Positions 55,918-64,000 of a stretch of 64,000 bases of DNA are shown one piece after another; position 1 is the stretch's first letter; the number at the start of each line of letters is the position of its first letter. Position numbers and translations under genes: made by a program. Below the pieces are notes generated by a model. It did no database searches, was not told where the DNA came from, and was given only the letters and a program-made list of their open reading frames with translations. This DNA comes from Ochrobactrum sp. Marseille-Q0166 (GTDB lineage Bacteria; Pseudomonadota; Alphaproteobacteria; Rhizobiales; Rhizobiaceae): NCBI RefSeq assembly GCF_014397025.1, contig NZ_JACJUO010000002.1, forward strand, positions 1,415,501-1,479,500, given 5' to 3'.

Positions 55918-56104
55918 CTCCATCGCGGACATCTTATTGGTCCGCCCGCTTGAGATGGTGTTTCACAACTTCTATTTGAAGTGATGCCTTTGCATAAGAG
56001 CCATGCAGAAACTGCAAATACCGATATTTTTCACGATTGATTGGGATCAATGAAGCTTCCGTTTTCAGCTGCCAATCTGCGATCAACAAAGGAAGGAGAA
56101 CACC

Positions 56105-56341
56105 ATGTCCAACACCCCCCATACGCTCGGTGAAGAGTTTCCCGGACAGCTCGAAGCCATTCACGCGCTGAAAGCAGCAGACCCGCGTTTCGCTCGCATT
56201 CTGGAAGAATATGACTCGGTCAATGATCGTATTCATCGCGCTGAAACCAAGATCGCACCTGTCAGCCAGGACGAAGAGACCAATCTGCGCAAACAGCGCC
56301 TGGCCCTGAAAGATACGATTGAAAAAGCATTGGCTCAATAA
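56105..56341 (+). CDS. DUF465/YdcH-family small protein
   Basis: The 78-residue, highly charged helical protein matches the YdcH (DUF465) pattern: LEAIHALKAADPRFARILEEYDSVNDRIHRAE, then a C-terminal LRKQRLALKDTIEKAL helix. The start is ATG 56105 with AAGGAGG-type site (AGGAAGGAGAA). Function of the family is unknown; a coiled coil is likely. Confidence 0.88.
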   Translation: MSNTPHTLGEEFPGQLEAIHALKAADPRFARILEEYDSVNDRIHRAETKIAPVSQDEETNLRKQRLALKDTIEKALAQ

Positions 56342-56369
56342 CAATAGAGCTGGCCACGGCAGCGGCGGC

Positions 56370-56436
56370 GCTCTAAATATTTTCTGACGCGCATCTTTGT
56401 CCGAAAACCGCTACACACTTTTCGGAATGCGTTCTA
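56370..56436. repeat. Dispersed repeat copy C
   Basis: GCTCTAAATATTTTCTGACGC is followed by GCATCTTTGTCCGAAAACCG, CTACACACTTTTCGG and AATGCGTTC. CCGAAAA and TTTTCGG pair, as do GCAT and ATGC. It overlaps the stop of the MgtC-like gene and is the clearest of three related copies in this window. Confidence 0.6.
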
Positions 56437-56919
56437 GTCGCCTCTGTCTGGCCTTACTGATCGTTCCATCTTTCCAACCGCGATCAGCATGATAACGGCA
56501 ATGGCCGTTGCCATAATCGCGATATGCCACAGTCCGAGGCCGCTTGCGAGACCGATGGCTGCAGCAAGCCACATGCCCGCACCCGTTGTAATGCCGGTAA
56601 TCTGTCCTTTGGCAAAGATGATAAAGCCAGCCGCAAGAAACGCGACGCCGCTGGTGATCGCTTCTACAAGACGCGAAGGGTCCATGCGGATGTTCTGATC
56701 GTCGAAAACCGGCACATTCACCAGCTCAAGCGATACGATTGTGAAGGTTGCTGATGCGAGACAGACCATCATGTGGGTCTTCAACCCTGCCGGTCGCTTT
56801 CGCCATTCTCTTTCAAGACCTATAACCGCGCCAAGAAGAGTTGCGAGCAGCATTCTTGCCAATACGACTGGCAGGCTCAGCATATTATCGTGTGTGAATT
56901 CAGCCCAGAATTGATCCAT
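56434..56919 (-). CDS. MgtC/SapB-family membrane protein
   Basis: The 161-residue protein has the MgtC N-terminal domain: four to five hydrophobic segments with LLGAVIGLEREWRKRPAGLKTHMMVCLASATF, and GVAFLAAGFIIFAKGQITGITTGAGMW. MgtC proteins help survival at low magnesium and inside macrophages, partly by acting on the F1Fo ATPase. The soluble C-terminal domain of Salmonella MgtC is absent. The start chosen is ATG 56919; a TTG at 56928 is an alternative because the AAGGG site is very close. Confidence 0.87.
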   Translation of the reverse strand: MDQFWAEFTHDNMLSLPVVLARMLLATLLGAVIGLEREWRKRPAGLKTHMMVCLASATFTIVSLELVNVPVFDDQNIRMDPSRLVEAITSGVAFLAAGFIIFAKGQITGITTGAGMWLAAAIGLASGLGLWHIAIMATAIAVIMLIAVGKMERSVRPDRGD

Positions 56920-57001
56920 GCCCTTCAACGGAAATTCTCGGCTTTTGTTCCAGCAGCTTCAAACGCAATATGTATCCGCAATTCATATTGGTTTTAAAAG
57001 A

Positions 57002-57211
57002 TTAATTGCCAGAAGCAGGCGGAACAGTTTCTGTGCTGGCTGGTGGCACCGAGCCTTCACTATTGGAAGACACATCAGGTGCAATCGCGCTACCGAAAAG
57101 CTCAACAAGCAGCCAGACAACTGCAGCTGCAGCTATACTAACCAGCAAAATTACAAGAACGGGTTTGCCCTCACGACCCTGTCGCGCTTCACGCGGGCTG
57201 ACCTGTTTCAT
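57002..57211 (-). CDS. Small single-pass membrane protein
   Basis: The 69-residue protein has a charged N-terminus (KQVSPREARQGREGKP), one hydrophobic segment (about 17-41, VLVILLVSIAAAAVVWLLVELF) and a Ser/Pro/Thr-rich tail (SEGSVPPASTETVPPASGN) probably outside the membrane. The start is ATG 57211 with GGGAGG nine bases upstream; the longer upstream frame lacks support. I do not recognise a family. Confidence 0.65.
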   Translation of the reverse strand: MKQVSPREARQGREGKPVLVILLVSIAAAAVVWLLVELFGSAIAPDVSSNSEGSVPPASTETVPPASGN

Positions 57212-57488
57212 AAAACAACACCTCCCTTTCTGGACGCTCCTATAATAGCCCAATGATTGGGTAGTGGTTTTGTTCCATAGGGAAGAAGTTAGCCCAAATT
57301 GCCCGGCAATATTACGGGATTCCATGAAGAGTAATATCCAGAATCACGAAATTTCAATGGCTTGCTGGAAGCTTCTTTTAAATTGCAAAAAGATGCCGAC
57401 GTTCCGCTCCAATACAGCGACTTCGGCATGTCACACAACACGCTGATCTGTTTCAGGCATTGTCTACAGTATATGTTGGAAAATTAGA

Positions 57489-57565
57489 TGGTACGGACGG
57501 GTGGATTCGAACCACCGACCTCAGGAGCCACAATCCTGCGCTCTAACCAACTGAGCTACGACCGC
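57489..57565 (-). tRNA. tRNA-His (anticodon GTG), with encoded CCA
   Basis: Read on the minus strand: acceptor GCGGTCG, D arm GCTC-AGTTGGTTA-GAGC, anticodon arm CAGGA-TTGTGGC-TCCTG with anticodon GTG, T arm GGTGG-TTCGAAT-CCACC, 3' strand CGTCCGT, then A73 and CCA. The base before position 1 is C, so no G-1 is encoded, and position 73 is A. This is the alphaproteobacterial tRNA-His type. By hand the pair 5-68 is U-U and 1-72 is G-U. Confidence 0.95.
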
Positions 57566-57917
57566 GTACCTAAATCTCAACGAACTCGCTTCGGTGTCCG
57601 TCGACAGGGGGTCACATACGGAGAATCGAACCACATTGCAAGTGATTATAATGATCTTTTTTGAAGATTTCCCCGTTTGTTAGCTCGAAAGCCGCAATCG
57701 TTAAAATTCGACGCATTCTGGTTACCATGTTTTATGCATGGTTGTGCATAAACGCGGATTATCCACCGACACATAAAATTGCCTTACCTGCATTAACTAA
57801 TGAAACAGAAAGTAAGGCCCATATCGAATGCAAATATGGACCCGAACGCACAAGAGGCTTATTAACAGGTTGTTAATAGCTGTCTTGGATGGACGGAAGA
57901 ACAGGTAAAGGACCGGT
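57566..57917. other. 352-base region between tRNA-His and the PdhS-like gene
   Basis: No gene is convincing here. A stretch near 57620-57635 (GAGAATCGAACC) looks like an isolated T-arm but nothing else of a tRNA is present. The CtrA-type box at 57862-57876 lies close to the kinase start. Confidence 0.5.
57862..57876. promoter_or_regulatory. CtrA-type box upstream of the PdhS-like gene
   Basis: TTAACAGGTTGTTAA is a full TTAA-N7-TTAA motif, the binding pattern of the cell-cycle regulator CtrA, 41 bases before the kinase start. This suggests that CtrA controls the kinase gene. Confidence 0.6.
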
Positions 57918-60900
57918 ATGTCAGGATCATACCCCTTCATCGATATTGCGGCGCTGGATCAAATCCGCGACGGCTTTGCCAAGGGCGATGCGCAGCTCGT
58001 GCTGACGCGTGACTTATCGACAGTGCTTTGGGCAAATGGCGCTGGCGCTCGTCTTTTTGGCCATGAGCGCATCGAGGACCTGATCGGCGGCGCTCTTGAT
58101 CTGCCGGTCGCGACGCGCCGACAGATTACGGCTGCTACCAATGATGCTGACATCACGCCCCGGATTGCCGCCGTTCGTCTGGGCATAGGAATGCGGGACG
58201 AACTGACCCGGCTGAAAATTTCGCATATTGTGCTGCCCGATGGCATTGACGCCTTGCTGATTTCAGTCGACCGGCAGGATGCAAAACCCGACGATATTAT
58301 TTCCGGCCTTGCTGATGACACAACGCATGTCGCGCTGATTGATGCACAGGCAAAAGTTCTTGCAGCAAGTTCTCATTTTGCAGCACTCGATATTTCAGCA
58401 TCCACACTTGAAGATCTTATCGTCGAAGCGGAAGATGCGAATGACCATCTGGTCAAGCGACGTATCCGTGCAGGAAAGCATTCCGTTCCGGGTGCGTTGG
58501 CGCGCCTTTCGGACGCTCCCGCATTGCATCTGCTCTGCATCATCGGCGAAGCCACAAAACCGATTGTAAGCGCTATGGCGCCTCTGGCTGAGCAAAATGC
58601 CTCGACTTCGGTGAAAGAAGCAGTGGCCGTGGCCGAAGAGATTCAAAAGCCGAAGGAATTTTCTTTTGACCCTGACGGCGCACCTGCCCGCTTCATCTGG
58701 AAGACGGATGCAACAGGTACATTTACCGAAGTATCACCAGAGCTGGGCATTATCATCGGGCCCAATGCTGCTGATGTTATCGGGCGCCGCTTTGCGGAAG
58801 TCGCCAATGTATTCGGTTTTGATACAGATGGCGCTATTGCCGTTCTACTGCAAAAGCGCGATACTTGGTCCGGTAAAAAGCTGCTCTGGCCAGTTGAAGG
58901 AACAAACCTTCGCGTACCGGTAGAGCTTGCCGCTCTTCCCGTTTACTCACGTGATCGCGAATTTATCGGTTTCCGTGGTTTCGGCCTTGTGAAACCCAAC
59001 GAAGCAGAAGCAGACCCTGAGACCATCGGTGCCGTGCTGGCTGGCGGTGTACCACAGAAGCGCGTTCCAGAAGAGCAACAGAATAGTCTGCCGCTCGACA
59101 GTGTGGACGATGACGTTCTGGCGCTTTCAGAAGAAGTTGCGAACGACGACCATCCTTCAGAAATTAAATATCAGCCGCCCGTTGTTCTGACACCTAATCC
59201 GGGTCGTCGGGAATCCGACAAGGTGCTTGAGCTTCTCAACGCTGCTGCCCGCGAAAAAGTCGCGGCAGATCAGGAAAAAGACCATAAGACGAAGACTGAC
59301 AGACGCCCTGAAGGTGGTCTGACGACCACCGAGCGCAATGCATTCCGCGAAATTGCTGACCGCTTGCGCAAGCAAGGTCTCGCAAACTCGCGTCAGGATC
59401 AGGATGCAGCAAATGAGAAGCCGGTTGCAGCCGAGCAGATAAAGCCTGCCGCCGAACGCGCCTCGCCTGTCACGCTGGTTTCGGAACCTGCTCAAACAAA
59501 TTCCGGCGAACAGCCTGCGACAGAAGCCGCAACACCCACTGTCTCAGAAGAAAAGGTGTTTGGTGACGAAACGGCGTTGCTTGCCAATCTGCCTGTGCCG
59601 GTGATTATTCAGTCTGGCGACGATATCCATTATGTCAATCAAGCATTGCTTGATCTGACGGGTTATGACGCACTTGAAGACATCCGCAAGGCTGGTGGTG
59701 TCGATGCGCTTTTCAACAGCGAAGCCGACGACAGTGAAAAGCGTCAGGGTATGGTGCTACGTCATGCCGACGGACACGAAGAACCAGTCGATGCACATCT
59801 TAATGCGATCAACTGGCGTTCTGGCCGTGCATTGATGCTAAGCCTCATGCCTGTCGCCGATGAAGCGGCTATCCCTGTTAAAAGTGTAGCAGAAGTGGCC
59901 CCTGAGGATCGCTCGGAGAAGCAGGAACTGCAGGCCCATATCGAAGAGCTCAAAACTATTCTTGATACGGCAACCGATGGTGTTGTGCTGATTGATCCGG
60001 AAGGCCGCATTCGCTCGATGAACCATTCAGCTTCGGCGCTGTTTGGATATGATCAGGACGACACGGAAGGCAAGTTCTTCTCGATGCTCTTTGCCATCGA
60101 AAGCCAGCGTGCGGCGATGGATTATCTGCATGGCCTTTCCGGCAATGGCGTTTTGAGTGTCCTCAATGACGGACGCGAGGTGATTGGTCGTGAAGCACAG
60201 GGCGGTTTCATTCCGCTGTTCATGACGATGGGCAAGCTACCGCATACAAACGGATATTGTGCAGTTCTGCGCGACATTACGCAGTGGAAGCGCACAGAGG
60301 AAGAACTGACCAATGCACGTCGCGAAGCCGAACGTGCATCCAGTCAGAAAACGGAATTCCTTGCGCGTATCAGCCATGAAATTCGTACGCCCCTCAATGC
60401 CATTATCGGCTTCTCGGAACTGATGTCCGATCAAAAATTCGGCCCGATCGGCAACGAGCGTTATCGCGACTATCTGCGTGACATCAACCGTTCCGGCAAT
60501 CATGTGCTGGCATTGGTCAACGATCTCCTTGATATTTCAAAGATCGAAGCCGGTGCACTCGACATGCAGTTTGAAGCGGTTTCGCTCAATGACGCCATTG
60601 GTGAAGCCATCGCGCTCATGCAGCCGCAGGCCAACCGCGAACGCGTCATTATCCGCTCCAGCTTCCAGTCGAACCTCCCGGATATCGTCGCCGATGCGCG
60701 TTCGATCAAGCAGGTCGCACTTAACCTGCTCTCCAACGCCGTCCGCTTCACAACAACCGGTGGACAGGTTATCGTTTCGACGAATTACGAGTTGAACGGC
60801 GACGTCGTGATGCGTGTGCGTGATACCGGCGTCGGCATGACCAAAGCGGAAATCGAACAGGCGCTGAAGCCGTTCCGACAGGTCAATACGATGCAGCGTC

Positions 60901-61070
60901 GTCAGGCCGAAAGCGCAAAAGATTGGCGCAATGAAGGCACAGGGCTTGGACTTCCGCTGACCAAGGCGATGGTTGAAGCCAATCGCGCACAGTTTGCCAT
61001 CGACTCAACACCCGGCCAGGGAACTGTGGTGGAAATCGTTTTCCCTCCTACCCGCGTTCTTGCAGATTAG
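57918..61070 (+). CDS. pdhS: PAS-domain sensor histidine kinase of the PdhS/PleC/DivJ family
   Basis: The 1050-residue protein has no clear membrane segment and is probably cytoplasmic. Order by eye: N-terminal sensory region with PAS-like sequence (1-250), PAS-like (about 250-370), a charged low-complexity linker (about 435-545), PAS (555-655), PAS (685-800; DTATDGVVLIDPEGRIRSMNHSA), HisKA with phospho-His820 (ARISHEIRTPLNAIIGFSELM), and a HATPase domain (about 905-1045; VRDTGVGM, NEGTGLGLPL). The HisKA sequence and the length match PdhS of Brucella, a DivK-linked cell-cycle kinase localised at the old pole. Family is clear; polar role is inferred. Confidence 0.9.
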   Translation: MSGSYPFIDIAALDQIRDGFAKGDAQLVLTRDLSTVLWANGAGARLFGHERIEDLIGGALDLPVATRRQITAATNDADITPRIAAVRLGIGMRDELTRLKISHIVLPDGIDALLISVDRQDAKPDDIISGLADDTTHVALIDAQAKVLAASSHFAALDISASTLEDLIVEAEDANDHLVKRRIRAGKHSVPGALARLSDAPALHLLCIIGEATKPIVSAMAPLAEQNASTSVKEAVAVAEEIQKPKEFSFDPDGAPARFIWKTDATGTFTEVSPELGIIIGPNAADVIGRRFAEVANVFGFDTDGAIAVLLQKRDTWSGKKLLWPVEGTNLRVPVELAALPVYSRDREFIGFRGFGLVKPNEAEADPETIGAVLAGGVPQKRVPEEQQNSLPLDSVDDDVLALSEEVANDDHPSEIKYQPPVVLTPNPGRRESDKVLELLNAAAREKVAADQEKDHKTKTDRRPEGGLTTTERNAFREIADRLRKQGLANSRQDQDAANEKPVAAEQIKPAAERASPVTLVSEPAQTNSGEQPATEAATPTVSEEKVFGDETALLANLPVPVIIQSGDDIHYVNQALLDLTGYDALEDIRKAGGVDALFNSEADDSEKRQGMVLRHADGHEEPVDAHLNAINWRSGRALMLSLMPVADEAAIPVKSVAEVAPEDRSEKQELQAHIEELKTILDTATDGVVLIDPEGRIRSMNHSASALFGYDQDDTEGKFFSMLFAIESQRAAMDYLHGLSGNGVLSVLNDGREVIGREAQGGFIPLFMTMGKLPHTNGYCAVLRDITQWKRTEEELTNARREAERASSQKTEFLARISHEIRTPLNAIIGFSELMSDQKFGPIGNERYRDYLRDINRSGNHVLALVNDLLDISKIEAGALDMQFEAVSLNDAIGEAIALMQPQANRERVIIRSSFQSNLPDIVADARSIKQVALNLLSNAVRFTTTGGQVIVSTNYELNGDVVMRVRDTGVGMTKAEIEQALKPFRQVNTMQRRQAESAKDWRNEGTGLGLPLTKAMVEANRAQFAIDSTPGQGTVVEIVFPPTRVLAD

Positions 61071-61100
61071 GTGGACATGCAGAATAAACTGAATGAAAGC

Positions 61101-61128
61101 AAAAAGCCCTCTCTTCGAAGGGCTTTTT
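61101..61128 (+). terminator. Terminator of the PdhS-like gene
   Basis: AAAAAGCCCT (61101-61110) and AGGGCTTTTT (61119-61128) form a 10-pair stem with an 8-base loop, followed by GTTTTTGG. It is 30 bases after the stop codon. Confidence 0.9.
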
Positions 61129-61156
61129 GTTTTTGGTCAAAAAAAGCGCCGGCAAA

Positions 61157-61266
61157 AGCCAGCGCGATAAATCTCAGAGACAAAGACACGAAAGCAAGTG
61201 ACAGATAAGCGCAACGAGCGGCACGATCATTACTCAGTGTTGCATTGTTTATCGCGCCTCGCTGGT
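61157..61266. other. Long-range complementary element
   Basis: CCAGC plus GCGATAAA near 61159-61171 can pair with TTTATCGC and GCTGG near 61248-61266, with a small bulge and a loop of about 76 bases. It might be a structured RNA or a decayed repeat. No promoter or terminator of its own is clear. Confidence 0.3.
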
Positions 61267-61280
61267 TAATAGGACCTTAA
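61266..61280. promoter_or_regulatory. CtrA-type box upstream of the AsmA-family gene
   Basis: TTAATAGGACCTTAA is a TTAA-N7-TTAA motif 165 bases before the AsmA-family start. CtrA regulates envelope genes in Rhizobiales, so control is plausible but the distance is large. Confidence 0.45.
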
Positions 61281-61444
61281 AATCCGATGTCAGAATTTAG
61301 AGATTGGAAACTCCTGTAAAATCAGGGTTAATTTCTGAGAAGCAATTGTTTAACCATAAGCTGGAATCAGCATAGGCGGCTTTGCTTTGCCACAGTGCTG
61401 AGCTAGGTTAGATTACGGAATATGTCTCACTGATAGGATGGTTG

Positions 61445-63385
61445 ATGCGCTGGCCGAAGTTTATGCGCCTTATTATTGCGCTCGTCATTTTGGGAGCGGC
61501 GGCGGTCGCAACCCTGCTCGCGATCATACCTTTCATCGTCTCCACCGATGCCATCCGCATTCGTGTGGCACAGGAAATCAGTGCGTGGACCGGCTATAGC
61601 GTTGAACTGCGCGAGGCACCGCGGTTGCGCGTGTTTCCTGTTCTGCGGGCTTCGCTCGATGGTGTGACCCTTAGCAAACTGTCCGATCAAAGTGCCAAAC
61701 CCTTCATGAGCGCTAACCGCATCGAGATAGAGCTTTCGCCACTTGATGCCATCATGGGCAGGCTATCGTTCTCTGAAACACAGATTGTGAGGCCACATTT
61801 TAACATTGGTGGTCCAGTCGATAATTTTTCTGAACTGCTGGATGCGATTGCAAGTTCGAATGGCCGGTTGGGCACAGCAATACGCGCACAGCGCGCCTTG
61901 CAGCAGCAAAATGGTGGCAATGACAAGACGCTTGCCACGCAACAGGCTTCCCAGCCCTTTGGCCGCGTTGTGGTTCGCGACGGCACGATCTCGTTCAACC
62001 ACCCGGATTCGGAAGAAGAACCGAAAGAAGACCAGCAGATCACCAAGGTGAATGCCACTCTCGAATGGCCACGCACATCAAGTGCTGCAACGCTTCGCGG
62101 CAGTGCGCTTTGGCGCGGTGAAAACACCCAGTTCAGCCTGACTGCAACGCAGGCCCTTCCATTGCTCGCAGGTGGTACCTCTGATGTGACCGCGAGCTTT
62201 ACCTCCAACCCGCTCAACATCACTTTTGAAGGCAAAGCCAATATTTCCAATGATCGCTTCTTTGAAGGTACGTTGAGCGCCAAGACACCTTCATTGAGCA
62301 ATTCGCTGCGTTGGCTTGCCTTGCCACCTGTAGCGGGCAGCACGGAAATCGGCGCCTTCTCGCTTAACTCCACCATCACCTCTACAACGCGTCGGTTGAA
62401 ATTTGCCGATGTCGAAATGACAACGGATGAAAGCCCGGCCAAGGGTGTGATCGAGATCGGATTTGAGCAGGAAACGCCTGCCGTCACAGGAACACTTGCT
62501 TTCGAGAAATTGAACTTGCGCCGCCTGTTTTCGATTTTTGTACCGCTGCCTGAAAATCAGCCTCGTTCGCCGAACGAACGGGATCAGAATGAAAACGACA
62601 CCATCGATACAAGTTTCATCAACCGATCCGAGCTGGACTTACGGCTGTCGGCGCAGACGGCAACTGCTGGCCCCGTCTCCATGACAGGTGTGGCTGCGGC
62701 CGTGCAGATCAGAGGCGGTCGCGCGATGTTCGATATCGGTGACGCCAAAGCTTTCAATGGCATTTTACAGGCCAATCTCCAAATCATCCGCGATTTGAAA
62801 ACCGCCAGCGGAGAGTTGCGCTTTAATGCGTCGGACATCGATAGCTCACAGCTTTTTGCGGCTCTCGGTTTTGACAAACCTTTTATCAATGGCAAAGGCA
62901 ATGTTTCGCTGTTCATGAAGGGGCCGGCCAACCGTTGGTCCGGCTTACTCAACAATGCGCAGGGCAATGTTTCGGTGCAGTTGAACAATGGCCAGATGCA
63001 GGGTTTCTCGGTGCAGGACTTTCTGACCAAGGCCCAAAGTCAGGGCTTCTTCGCTCTTGAGCGGCAGGACAATGTCTCGCTCGCGTTCAATCGCCTCGAC
63101 CTGAAAGCAAATCTCTCGGATGGCGTGGCATCGCTGGAAAATGCGACATTGGTAACGTCGGAAGGCACGCTCAACCTTGCTGGCATTGTGCCATTTGTGG
63201 ATCGCAGTCTGGCACTGAGTGGTGAAGTTATTTTCCCCGATAGTCAGCCCGAGCAGCAGCAAAGCACTGAAGGCCAGCAGACCCAGCCAGTTCCCGCCAA
63301 ACCGCCACTCCATTTCTTCGTTGGCGGCTCGTGGGATCGCCCCTTTATATCCCCATCATCGACAGGAAGCGGAACGGGGCAGTAA
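61445..63385 (+). CDS. AsmA-family envelope protein
   Basis: The 646-residue protein has one N-terminal membrane anchor (about residues 8-30) and a large periplasmic part. AsmA features are the opening FIVSTDAIRIRVAQEISAWTGYSVELREAPRLRVFP and the repeated beta-groove pattern up to the C-terminal AsmA_2 region (GKGNVSLFMKGPANRWSGLL, LVTSEGTLNLAGIVPF). The tail is rich in Gln and Pro. AsmA-like proteins move phospholipids or help assemble outer-membrane components. The start is ATG 61445 with AGGA ahead; a TTG one codon earlier is possible. Confidence 0.88.
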   Translation: MRWPKFMRLIIALVILGAAAVATLLAIIPFIVSTDAIRIRVAQEISAWTGYSVELREAPRLRVFPVLRASLDGVTLSKLSDQSAKPFMSANRIEIELSPLDAIMGRLSFSETQIVRPHFNIGGPVDNFSELLDAIASSNGRLGTAIRAQRALQQQNGGNDKTLATQQASQPFGRVVVRDGTISFNHPDSEEEPKEDQQITKVNATLEWPRTSSAATLRGSALWRGENTQFSLTATQALPLLAGGTSDVTASFTSNPLNITFEGKANISNDRFFEGTLSAKTPSLSNSLRWLALPPVAGSTEIGAFSLNSTITSTTRRLKFADVEMTTDESPAKGVIEIGFEQETPAVTGTLAFEKLNLRRLFSIFVPLPENQPRSPNERDQNENDTIDTSFINRSELDLRLSAQTATAGPVSMTGVAAAVQIRGGRAMFDIGDAKAFNGILQANLQIIRDLKTASGELRFNASDIDSSQLFAALGFDKPFINGKGNVSLFMKGPANRWSGLLNNAQGNVSVQLNNGQMQGFSVQDFLTKAQSQGFFALERQDNVSLAFNRLDLKANLSDGVASLENATLVTSEGTLNLAGIVPFVDRSLALSGEVIFPDSQPEQQQSTEGQQTQPVPAKPPLHFFVGGSWDRPFISPSSTGSGTGQ

Positions 63386-63404
63386 GCCCCTCTCCTGATT
63401 ATCA

Positions 63405-64000
63405 TCATCCGATGCGGAATGCGGCCTGCTCATCACGGCGGCGCTGTACTTCGCGACGCTTGTTGACAACTGATGCGATGATAACACCCGTCGTCACCAA
63501 GGCGATCAGGATGGTACAAACCGCATTGATTTCCGGCGTCACACCGAGCCGCACCTGTGAGTAAATCTTCATCGGCAGAGTTGTTGCACCCGGACCGGAT
63601 GTGAAGCTCGCAATCACCAGATCGTCGAGAGAAAGGGTGAAGGCCAGCATCCAGCCAGAAACGACCGCTGGCAGGATCACCGGCAGCGTAATTTTCATAA
63701 AAGTGGTGACGGGTGGTGCTCCGAGATCCATCGCAGCTTCTTCCAGCGAACGATCAAAGCTCACGAGACGAGACTGCACAACGACTGCAACGAAGCACAT
63801 TGAAAATGTGATATGTGCCAGCGTGACCGTCCAGAAACCGCGGTCAAAATTCATCGCCACGAACAAAAGCAGCAACGAAAGACCGGTGATAACATCGGGC
63901 ATGACCAGCGGCGCATAGACCATGCCCGAAAATAGAATACGTCCGCGAAACCGCGTATAGCGGGTCAGTGCGAGCGCAGCCAGCGTACCAAGCACCGTTG
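63405..64000 (-). CDS. Polyamine-type ABC transporter permease (PotI/PotC group), C-terminal part
   Basis: The stop is TGA at 63405-63407 and the frame stays open to the window end, so the N-terminus lies outside. The 198 visible codons cover about five hydrophobic segments, the PotI/PotC coupling loop (LEEAAMDLGAPPVTTFMKITLPVILP) and the LDDLVIASFTSGPGATTLPM block typical of spermidine/putrescine permeases. The end carries a charged tail (KRREVQRRRDEQ). It is the inner-membrane half of a polyamine-like importer. Confidence 0.9.
   Translation of the reverse strand, partial: TVLGTLAALALTRYTRFRGRILFSGMVYAPLVMPDVITGLSLLLLFVAMNFDRGFWTVTLAHITFSMCFVAVVVQSRLVSFDRSLEEAAMDLGAPPVTTFMKITLPVILPAVVSGWMLAFTLSLDDLVIASFTSGPGATTLPMKIYSQVRLGVTPEINAVCTILIALVTTGVIIASVVNKRREVQRRRDEQAAFRIG

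Larger units (their letters stand above)
61071..61444. other. 374-base region between pdhS-like gene and AsmA-family gene
   Basis: It contains the terminator (61101-61128), a possible structured element (61157-61266), and a second CtrA-type box (61266-61280). No protein gene is visible. Confidence 0.6.

Noticed and set aside
57604..57640. tRNA-like T-arm (GAGAATCGAACC) near the tRNA-His gene
   Set aside because: Only the T-arm-like string is present; no D or anticodon arm can be folded, so a tRNA remnant or attachment site is not supported.
61445..63385. AsmA-family protein as a phage or transfer gene
   Set aside because: The anchor and repeated beta-groove pattern are those of housekeeping AsmA proteins, and base use is like the neighbours.
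1..64000. CRISPR array, insertion sequence or prophage
   Set aside because: No regularly spaced repeats, transposase, integrase or phage structural gene were seen on either strand.

Overview
The window looks like chromosomal DNA of an alphaproteobacterium of the order Rhizobiales, most likely a Brucella/Ochrobactrum-type organism (inference). The signs are a PutA without a DNA-binding domain paired with a divergent Lrp-type regulator, an Irr/ICE-like palindrome at an iron operon, a tandem glycine riboswitch on gcvTHP, a PdhS-like cell-cycle kinase with a TTAA-N7-TTAA box, a DUF1127 gene followed by anti-Shine-Dalgarno hairpins, a tRNA-His without an encoded G-1, and very many ABC/TRAP/TTT importers. 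No transposase, phage gene, CRISPR array or rRNA was seen.

Layout. 1-1439: end of an iron(III)-type ABC importer (partial permease plus binding protein). 1611-5987: putA and its divergent Lrp-family regulator. 6069-10303: EfeUOB-type iron/heme-peroxidase operon with a second imelysin protein, preceded by an Irr-like box. 10304-11191: gap with a candidate anti-SD small RNA and terminators. 11192-15715: gcvTHP behind a glycine riboswitch. 15958-17062: a secreted hypothetical, then a DUF1127 gene followed by a double anti-SD RNA. 17061-18293: MFS exporter. 18393-26943: a divergent locus (RidA-like protein and ferredoxin reductase one way; creatininase, ABC importer, cytosine-deaminase-like hydrolase, FAD oxidase and RutR-like regulator the other way) around a RutR-like operator. 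27109-30554: a candidate sRNA and a proVWX-type importer. 31095-40443: a second divergent locus with RpiR regulator, sugar-type ABC importer, PLP-dependent D-threonine-aldolase-like enzyme, SDR, NTF2-like protein, RidA and M81/MlrC-like metalloenzyme. 40482-48143: TRAP importer, zinc dehydrogenase, altronate dehydratase, FadR-type regulator and tagaturonate-reductase-like enzyme. 48643-52375: pseudoazurin and a BtuFCD-type importer under a cobalamin riboswitch. 52511-55597: tctCBA with a terminator-like leader. 55598-57565: small genes, dispersed repeats, MgtC-like protein, tRNA-His. 57862-63385: PdhS-like kinase and an AsmA-family protein, each with a CtrA-type box upstream. 63405-64000: partial PotI-like permease.

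How it fits together. Most of the window is catabolic capacity arranged as importer plus enzymes plus local regulator. The TRAP locus can be read as L-galactonate to tagaturonate to altronate to 2-keto-3-deoxygluconate, which needs no uronate isomerase. The RutR-like locus is the best candidate for an undescribed pathway: its enzyme set suggests breakdown of an imported N-heterocycle or cyclic amide, with a RidA-like protein and an electron-transfer flavoprotein on the divergent arm. The second RidA-containing locus pairs a PLP enzyme with an imine-hydrolysing protein. Several RNA elements (two riboswitches, two anti-SD RNAs, one candidate terminator-ended sRNA, one attenuator-like leader) add post-transcriptional control. 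All assignments come from reading the sequence and translations by eye, without database searches.
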